Part shown: positions 52,713 to 61,107 of the stretch, piece after piece | How positions within the stretch are numbered: position 1 is the stretch's first letter | How the letters are laid out: each line of letters begins with the position of its first letter | Source of the DNA: Nyssa sinensis | Lineage: Eukaryota; Streptophyta; Magnoliopsida; Cornales; Nyssaceae | Length of the DNA: 64,000 nt | Assembly: GCA_008638375.1 (NCBI GenBank) | Contig: CM018035.1 | Span: 6,385,077-6,449,076, forward strand | Direction: 5' to 3' | Translations under genes and position numbers: made by a program | Notes under the pieces: generated by a model | What the model was told of the DNA's origin: nothing | Seen by the model: the letters and a program-made list of their open reading frames with translations, nothing else | The model's database searches: none

Positions 52713-54926
52713 TTTATTTTTCTTTTCTTATTGGTATATTGTTAGGAAAGTCGCTTGAAAGTGCACCGGTCAAATTCTTGACCCGTCTGTTGTTACTCCT
52801 GGTACCAAGAACATGTGAGATTCTTCCCAAATATGCATGAAGTGAAGCCTGTGTCTGTGGCAAAAATTACTACACATTTTCTGGCCCTGATGACCCATCA
52901 GAAAGGAAAGTATTGACATATAGCACAGCCATCTGTTGGAGGTGTTCTCTCAGTTTTTCTTTTTTCTTCTTTCTTTTCCCCGTAAGTTGAAACTCAGTCT
53001 TCCATCTTTTTTAACCTGTTTTATCAGAGTAAAATAAAAACACTAGGCTATTTATGTTAAATAAAAAATCTTGTACCTTAATATGTTTTTACTGTTTTTT
53101 TGTTGCTCCCTATCATTGGGTTTCATTTGAATAAAACAGTCTGGTTCACCAGTGGTTGCATTTGCACCGTGCTAGTGTTAAAAAAGTCCTCTCTGATTAT
53201 TGTAATACTGATAATTTTATCACTTTTGAACAAAAAAAATTGATTGGAAGAAAATATTTATAGTTTATCAGATAAAATATAAGAGGTCAACGTAATTTTT
53301 AAAATAATGCATATTGGTAATATTAATAATAGGACACTATCATCAATTGTGTTTTAGATTCTCTGCATTTCATTGAAGATTCTCCATTCCCTTAATCATT
53401 TGATCATAAAACCCAGCTTTCAATTGGGTTTGGGACTGACTTGGACACATCCCCATAACATTTCCTCCTGCATTGGGTGGGGAAAAAAGTCCAGTGGTGT
53501 AGTAGCATGGGGGTACCTTTCCATTGGGTGACCACATCTGTGTCCCTGGAATGAATTGACCCTGAAAATTTTCAACTGTTTCGTGGCCAAAATGGACTGT
53601 ATCATTGTTATGATAAGCACCCACAGCCTCTTTGCATATATTATAATTTATAGTTAATGAAACAATTATTTTATATTATTATTTAATATAATATGATCGT
53701 TCTTTATAAATTTTATTAAAAATTACATAAAATTATGAAATTTGTGAGTGATCCTCACTTCCGTAAAAAATATTTATTTAAAATTTACATAGAATTATGA
53801 AATTTGTGAAACATCAGTACTCCTGTCAATAAGCCTGCTTGGCAGAACTTATTGCCTGTTTGGCCGTGAGTTGAAACCAATTGCATTGCCCCATGAGGTG
53901 GCCTTTATGACGGATAAAGTAGTTGACAAACTAATTTAATTCAGTAATAATTAAATAGAAATAATACTAATATTTCTTTAATAATAGCATAAGACTCGAA
54001 TTCATGTTTTTTCTTTTAAAAAAAACATGAATGACTAATTGAATTAGTCCCAATTAATTCATTCACTCTTCCATTTACCTATATATATATTGTATATCTA
54101 TTTAATATATTATGTGTTATTAAAGAGAATAATTATTTTATAATTAAGTTATAATAAAATTATATTCATATAATTATTATTTATTAATTTAATATATTTT
54201 TAAATAATTTTATTAAATTAATTTTATAACATTTTACTAAACAACAATTAATATTAGATTTTTATCAAATACTTAATAAACAAGTCTAGTATCATAAATT
54301 TTTTTATAAAACTTACATCCAAACACCTAGAAATAATCCATTTAGAATTAATTTTACGGATTCTATTTTACCAGAAACAAATTTTTGCCAAACGGACTCG
54401 ATAGTTATAGAATGACAGTGTGGTCTGACCGAATAACTCCTAATTACTCCCAATTCAGGGGAGGGAGCTTTTACGCCGACATGCGGCTATTGATCGGCGA
54501 ACAGTTGGAGTTGGCGACGGCGAAACAAAAGTGATCGCGCGCATTTCTCGAAACTAATTTTTAAACCTTTGGGTTAAAATGCAGCGCCAGTTAATAGTAC
54601 AACAAAGACTCGAGACCAAGACTTGCTGTATTCAATTTCAGGTCAGTCAATCAACTTCCGCGGAGCAAACAACAAACGAAAGAAACAATTCAGACGATCT
54701 GTTCACACTTCACAAACGATTTCTATCAAACCTAAATGGCAGAAAGAAACTTGGTAGTCAGCGACTTTTTGGTCTCTATTCGCCTAAATTTCGTGTTCTT
54801 TTTAAACCCAACAAGAGATTAAAGACAGAAATTGTGGGTCTTCATCAAATTATACACTTAGATGAAATTGTTTTCAAAATGGTTCTTTATAATCTTTGAA
54901 GCTTGAAGATCTCAACTGCAACATCC
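52713..54926. other. Spacer between the two mannosidase copies
   Basis: The left part holds the 3' UTR of copy 1. The middle is AT-rich with no clear gene except the 84-codon minus-strand frame at 53370-53636. The last ~460 bases, from about 54467, resemble the region upstream of copy 1 (from about 37125), so the duplication includes promoter sequence. Confidence 0.65.
53370..53636 (-). other. Unassigned coding-like frame, about 87 codons
   Basis: The open frame reads into a TGA at 53372-53370. Its composition is balanced and protein-like (GHETVENFQGQFIPG; MWSPNGKVPPCYYTTG; GMCPSQSQTQLKAGFYDQM), unlike the AT-driven frames around it. There is no in-frame ATG near its upstream end. If real, it is a terminal exon or a displaced exon fragment of an unrelated gene. 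I do not recognise the family. Confidence 0.25.
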
Positions 54927-55100
54927 ATGGAGATAACACTAATTTTATTGATTTTATTCGCCCGAATTTTATGCGGGGAGACGAAGTATATGGTCTATAA
55001 TACTTCACAAAGCATTGTTCCGGGCAAGATTAATGTTCATTTGGTTCCTCACTCGCACGACGATGTTGGATGGAGGAAGACTATTGATCAGTACTACGTC

Positions 55101-55180
55101 GGCCTTGGTGCAACGGTAAGAAATGGAGGTCAAGAAATGGCTGGAGCCTCTTGTATTGGGCTAGGCCTTTATTCAGTTCT
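55101..55180 (+). mobile_element. SINE-like fragment at the exon 1 / intron 1 junction of mannosidase copy 2
   Basis: From 55101 the sequence departs from copy 1. It reads GGCCTTGGTGCAACGGTAAG, then GGAGGTCA and GGAGCCTCTTG, in the order of the head of plant Au-type tRNA-derived SINEs as I remember them. The GTAAGA inside it now acts as the donor of exon 1 and keeps phase 0. It appears internally deleted and has no clear tail. Confidence 0.45.
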
Positions 55181-57546
55181 TTCTTCTTAATGCGTTTTAC
55201 TTGTTATGCAGGAGGGTTGTGTAGAAAATGTTCTGGATTCGATGGTTCCGGCATTGTTGGCTAATAAAAATCGGAAATTCATTTACGTAGAACAGGCAAC
55301 AATTTTGTTTCCTTTTTTGCTTCTATTGTCAAATTTATTGTTGTTTCAATTACTGTACACACATGCAAAGATTTAACTGTGTTGTGGAATTGCATAATGA
55401 TAGAAGTGGTATTGCATGATTATTCAGGCATTTTTCCAGCTTTGGTGGAGGGACCAGAGCGAGGCAGTTCAGAATACAGTCAAGCAGCTTGTCAGCTGGG
55501 GTCAACTAGAGTTCATGTATTACATAATGCAAAAAATACCCATATTCTCAAATCTCAATAATTTGATATTGGATAGTATAGTTCTGTAGAATCCAAAAAA
55601 AATATGACAAATTTGAGAAGAACCTCTTTTAACTCATCTCATCCATGAACCCAATTAGCTGTATTAATTTTTACTGTAGTATTGATTGGTCAGCAGAAAG
55701 TGAGTGATATTAATTTTGCATGTTTGTACATCTTGATGAATTATGTTATTGAAATGTGTGACCTTATTGATCTGGGTAATGGATTTTACACTTCTGTGTT
55801 GCAGCAATGGGGGTATGTGCATGCATGACGAGGCAGCCCCACATTACATTGACATGATCGATCAGACAACACTTGGGCATCGGTTTATCAAAGTGGAGTT
55901 TAACGTGACTCCTAGAATTGGCTGGCAAATCGATCCATTTGGACATTCTGCAGTGCAGGCATACCTTTTGGGGGCAGAGGTGTGTGTGTGTATCAACCAT
56001 CCATGGATGATACTTGAGCAACAGACTCAATTAAGTGTTGATTGACCAAAAGAAAACCTCAATGTTACTTAAATTTCTGCAAGTTAATTCGAATAAAAGC
56101 TATTCTTTGAGTGTAGGTTGGATTTGACTCACTTTTTTTCTGGCGAATTGACTACCAAGACAGAGCTAAGAGGAAAGATGAGAAGAGTCTTGAGATTGTT
56201 TGGCGGGGTTCCAAGAGTCTTGGTTCATCTGCTCAGGTACGCAATACAGAGTGCTTTACATTCATTTTAGATATTGTAATAGGACTGATAAAGTTATTTG
56301 TGAAGGATGCAATAATTATTTGTGCTTTATTCAAAACATTTCTTAATTGCCCAATATTTGTTGATTAGAAATAAATTATCTCATTGAGTTTTGATCCCTA
56401 TAGATTTTTGCTGGTGTATTTCCTGAAAGTTATGGACCTCCAAGTGGATTCAACTTTGAAGTTAATGATGATTCCCCCATTGTCCAGGTAAGTCCTTGGA
56501 AATGGAATGTTGATGATCTCTTGAATATTTCCTAGTGCACACGTTGATGCTTACGTTTCTTTATGAATTGAAGGATAACATCAATTTGTTTGATTACAAT
56601 GTCCAAGAGCGTGTCAATGATTTTGTAGCTGCTGCTTTATCACAGGTAAGCTGAGTGCAGTTGTTTTACTCTCTGCACGAGCAAAGTTATTCACCTTCCA
56701 ACGGTTGGAATGCTTGCTTCAAATAATATTTGCATTTCTAATTTCAATAGGAAAAATAATAGTTGTTGGGATAGGTGTTTGTATTTATTTTGGCACGTTA
56801 ATGAAAAGTTGCTCTTCTTCTGTTCAAAAAGGAAGTCATATAGCTACTGGATCTTTATGAATGAATAATGTTTTAGCTCAATAATGAGTTATCCCAAACG
56901 TGCGGTTACAAACATTAGACCATTCAAAATTAAAATCTTGATGGATAATACATTGGATTATGAATTTGAAAGGACTGTTCTGTTATGAGATGTAGAAAAT
57001 TCATTTTCCTCTTCTGCCATTTCGGTATTATAAGCCTGGATTAGCATGCTCATAAAAACACCTGAAATTTATTTTCAAGAACAAAGTCAAGTCTGTTGAG
57101 GCTTACCAGCAATTTTGTCTATGTTTTCTCTTTCAGGCTAACATAACTCGCACGAATCATATAATGTGGACAATGGGGACAGATTTCAAGTATCAATATG
57201 CTCACACATGGTTCCGGAATATGGACAAGCTAATTCATTATGTCAATCAAGTTAGTGTTCTTCAAAGTCATTGTAATGTTTTTTATATATAGCTGACTGT
57301 GAAATGTATTCTTCTCACATTGCAGTAATGTTTCCATTTAGTTTGGCTGTCCTCATACTGGTTAAGTTTGACTACCCATGTTTACCTGATAAGGACTACT
57401 CATTTGTTGAGATGGTTCAATAAGCTTTCTGAATAACATTGTATTCCTTACCTTATTGCCTTCTTTCATTCCCAAGGTTTTCCTCTAAAACATATTTTGT
57501 TGTGATTTTGTGTCATCTTTCTTTAATGTCACGTTATAATACATAA

Positions 57547-57729
57547 TGTTAAGCAGTCCTCCCCTTAGCTGTCCCTTGGTTTCTTCTCGTATGTTTGCAC
57601 ATATTTTGTTACATATATTTAGGCTTATGTTTAGACATAATTTCTGTACATGCCTTTTATACTTTCCTGTAACATCTATGTATACCTCAGTTGAGATAAT
57701 ACAATCGATTCAATTCTCAAAACCTTAGA
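57547..57729 (+). repeat. 5' LTR of the Copia element
   Basis: 183 bp, pairing with the 3' LTR from TGTTAAGCAG to TTCTCAAAACCTTA. The last bases are GA instead of CA. An 18-base indel near TTAGGCTTA accounts for much of the length difference from the 201-bp 3' LTR. Confidence 0.9.
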
Positions 57730-58801
57730 TGGTATCAGAGGGTCTCACGACTTTACCTTTTCCTTTCACATCTTGTTTCTTTTATTTTTCTGTTTTCCTC
57801 TTGAGTAGAGGCTTTGCATGTTCCTCCAGTATACAACTTCTCCGGCAACTTCTGTCGTGTCGAGGTGCCTTTGCTCTCTATGCTCTCTCTAACACATGTT
57901 GATTTCTCTTTGCCCTTCGCGAGTCTTGTTAGCACTTGCCTAGTAATGTCATCGTCTTCCAATTCCTCTTTGGAGTCTCCGTACATCTGTAGGCCACTAA
58001 TTCTATGGCCTTGTGGTCTCCGTTCCTGTCTCTCCGTCTCTCCTCCTTTATCTCTACTCTTAGCACCTGAGTTTGATAAAAGACCCTGGCCCTCTTATTA
58101 CTTTCTGGGTATGAGATGTCCTCTCTACGCTCTGCCTGCATCTATCCCAGACTCGATATACTGTTGATCTTTTGCTCCGCAGTTCTATAGTAGAGTGCAA
58201 ACCATGTAGTACTCCCTTGAGTGCCTAGTCCTGGCTTTCAGTACTAGAGGGTGATCCATTTTCAGATGCTACTAGAGTATCATTACCTGGTTGGTTCTCT
58301 ACAATACCTGAGTGACTCGTCTGGACATTGCCTTTCTTCTTCATCATGTTCCACAGTTCATGAGCGCCCCCAGACCACTCATCTTACAGCTGTTAAACAC
58401 ATTTAGTGTTATCTCAAAGGCACTCTGGATCTTGGGTTAGTTTTTTGCCCTTCCTTTAGTCCTTTAGCTCTTCATGCCTTCTCTGATGCTTACTAAGACA
58501 TTCCACTTCTGGTTTTTGTGTCTTCTTGGACCCCAACCCGATTTCTTGGAGTGCCAAGAAACAACCTATGGTTTCTCACTTGAGTGCTGAATCAAAGTAT
58601 TGCTTGCTAGCTCAGGTATGTGCTAAGACAATTTGGATTATGCACCTTCTTTACAAGCTCCATTTGCCTATTTCCATGTCTGTCACACTCTACTAAGACA
58701 ACCTCAGCACTACATATATAGCTTCCAACCCTGTTTTCCATGCTCGCACCAAGCACATTGGGCTTGATTATCACTTCACTTGTGAACCGGTACTATCTGG
58801 C

Positions 58802-59169
58802 TATGAAGCACGGACACTCTAATTTGGATCACGTGTCGGACACGTAGTCGGACACCGATACTCTCAGACACTTCTCGGAAACGGGTCAGACACTTGAATT
58901 ATGGGTGTTGCTAATTAAATGAAGAAGTTTTTTAATTTTTATTTAATGATTTTGTTATTTTAATATCTTAATAATATTTTTATAATTTGTGTATTTTTAT
59001 TCCAATTTTAATTAAAATAACTTTAGGTTTTTATTCTATGGTCATATAAAAAATATAAAAAAATTATATATATTCAATGTATCCGTGTCTTATTTTTTTG
59101 AGAAATAACATGTCTACGTGTTCGTGTCGTGTCGTTTCTGTGTCCCGTGTCCGTATCCGTGCTTCTTAG
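58802..59169. mobile_element. MULE-like MITE, copy B, nested in the Copia element
   Basis: The 368-bp element has inverted ends: left TATGAAGCACGGACAC, right GTATCCGTGCTTCTTAG. It is flanked by a 9-bp target duplication with one mismatch: CTATCTGGC (58793-58801) and CTATCCGGC (59170-59178). Nine-base duplications are the hallmark of Mutator-like elements. It splits the Copia RNase H region after [10 protein letters not shown]. No transposase. The interior matches copy A in ASR3 intron 2. Confidence 0.88.
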
Positions 59170-59319
59170 CTATCCGGCAACCATTGTGTTCAGTTTGTTA
59201 CTTTGTTCGTTCTGCCAATCAGACTGCAGATCTCTTCACTAAGGGGCTTCACAAGCATCACTATGAGCTTTTGCGTTCCAAACTCATCCTCCCTAGACCT
59301 TTGTGAGTTTGTGGGGGAG

Positions 59320-59520
59320 TGTTAAGCAGCCCCCTTAACCGTCTCTTGTTTTCTGCCTGTATATTTGCATATATTCTGGTACATATAATTGGGCTTATAA
59401 TTTAGGCTTACATTTAGACATGATTTCTGTGTATGTCTGTTATACTTTCTTATAACATATATTTATACCTTAGTTGAGACTTGAGATGAATACAATTGAT
59501 TCGATTCTCAAAACCTTACA
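59320..59520 (+). repeat. 3' LTR of the Copia element
   Basis: 201 bp, preceded by the polypurine tract and ending in CCTTACA. The pair of LTRs could be used to date the insertion. Confidence 0.9.
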
Positions 59521-60482
59521 CTTGAGTAGTATTCCCATTAATCTAAGTGTTTGTTTATCTATGCTTGTAGGATGGGCGTGTCAATGCACTATATTCAACC
59601 CCGTCTATTTACACTGATGCAAAATATGCAGCAAATAAGTCCTGGCCACTCAAGACTGATGACTTCTTTCCGTGAGTTCAAAATGATGAGAAATTGGAAT
59701 ATGAAATAAATACCCTTAGAAATTTCTCACTTGACTTGTATGTAAGGATTGATGAATGCATTTATCAGGTATGCAGACCGTGTAAATGCTTACTGGACAG
59801 GATATTTTACAAGTAGGCCTGCCCTCAAAGGTTATGTTAGAATGTTGAGTGGCTACTATTTGGTAGGTCATACTAGGTTTTTTATTGTTTATATTGTTAA
59901 ACATTTTGTTTCACTGTCAGCGAAATTTTGAGTCTGTGATGCTCATTAGATTCCAATACGTAATTAGGCTGCACGGCAATTGGAATTTTTCAAGGGAAGG
60001 AGTAAAACAGGACCCACCACCAACAGTTTGGCCGATGCTTTGGCAATTGCTCAACATCATGATGCAGTTACTGGTACAGAACAACAGCATGTGGCTGATG
60101 ATTATGCAAAATGACTGTCACTAGGCTACAAGGAGGTGAAAACTTGCTCTTAATATTCCAATATTTTCCTATTAGTTGGACTTCACTTGCTTATATGCTC
60201 AAAATGGATCGTCATTAATTTTTTATATCTTGCAGGCCGAGGAGTTGGTTGCAACTTCACTTGCTTGTATGGTAAAATCAGCATCAAAATCTGGATGCGG
60301 GAGTCCTTTGACTACGTTTCAACAGGCAATTTATTTTTTCTATAAGTTTTCGACAGGAAAAATTTGACCCTTTATGCCACCATAATGCACTGTTTTTGCT
60401 TTGTATTTAGAATAACCATTAATGTTTCAGGTTGCTCTGAAAAATCCTGCCCAAAATCTGACACTAAATCATTATTGAATAG

Positions 60483-60652
60483 GCTTACAGCAAGGTTGTT
60501 AAAATCAGGATCCTACAATGGATCGATGAGAAGGTCCTCTGGATCGGATTGTAGGAGAGGATCGAGAATCGTAAGATTCTACAAAATGAGAAAACTAATT
60601 CTAACCAATAATTTGGAATAAGAGATCAATTGGTTCAAAACAAGTTTATTGA

Positions 60653-60721
<69 letters not shown>

Positions 60722-61107
60722 AATTAGCCTAAAACAATAGTTTTAAAGCAATTTTTTTTTTTCAAATGGAAATATCGGATCCATACTCATAATAACGAGT
60801 TAAATGAATTTAATTAACTAGTACAACACTTGACTAGTTTAAAACAAACTCAAAAAGTCATTCAAAGATCAAAATGTGAAAAAGGTTTTGACATAAGTGT
60901 CTCACTTAGGATATTTAAGGAAATCTTGGTATTTTTTTTATAATATTATTATGGCCTTGAGAGTCAACTCGAGATCCTAGTGATCCTACAGGGATTTTAT
61001 AGCCCCCTAGGGATTTTTGATCGGATCTGGATCGATTTGATAATTTTGGATAGTAAAATTGTAGGATTGTAAGATCTGGATTGGGATTTTAACAATTATG
61101 GTTACAG
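60483..61107. mobile_element. hAT-like TIR element in intron 12 of mannosidase copy 2
   Basis: The element covers about 60491-61100, with ends CAAGGTTGTTAAAATC and GATTTTAACAATTATG (12 of 16 bases match when inverted). The flanks GCTTACAG and G(G)TTACAG form a 7-8 bp duplication, as expected for hAT. The same intron of copy 1 (near 41318-41335) has no insertion. The interior has further inverted GGATC/GATCC words and a (GT)n(GA)n tract at 60651-60719. No coding sequence. Confidence 0.78.
60651..60719. repeat. (GT)n(GA)n compound microsatellite
   Basis: Alternating GT to about 60669 is followed by about 25 GA units to 60719. It lies inside the hAT-like element, so it arose or arrived with it. 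Confidence 0.95.

Larger units (their letters stand above)
57542..59525 (+). mobile_element. Deleted Copia LTR retrotransposon in intron 8 of mannosidase copy 2
   Basis: The 5' LTR is 57547-57729 and the 3' LTR 59320-59520, both starting TGTTAAGCAG; the 3' copy ends CCTTACA. A primer-binding site TGGTATCAGAG (initiator Met tRNA) directly follows the 5' LTR. A polypurine tract GTGGGGGAG precedes the 3' LTR. The interior (1.6 kb) keeps RNase H remnants: SGFCVF near 58510, ISWSAKKQP, LSAESKY and, near the end, NQTADLFTKGLHKHHYELL. Gag, protease, integrase and most of RT are missing, so it cannot be autonomous. Flanks CATAA and CTTGA are a likely diverged 5-bp target duplication: copy 1 has the empty site CTTAA at 40333-40337. 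A MITE is nested at 58802-59169. Confidence 0.9.

Noticed and set aside
57730..57740. TGGTATCAGAG as part of a tRNA gene
   Set aside because: It is the primer-binding site of the Copia element, immediately after the 5' LTR.
57814..58167. 117-codon plus-strand frame
   Set aside because: It lies inside the deleted Copia element near the 5' end of its interior. It has no recognisable gag-like features and no context for a host gene.
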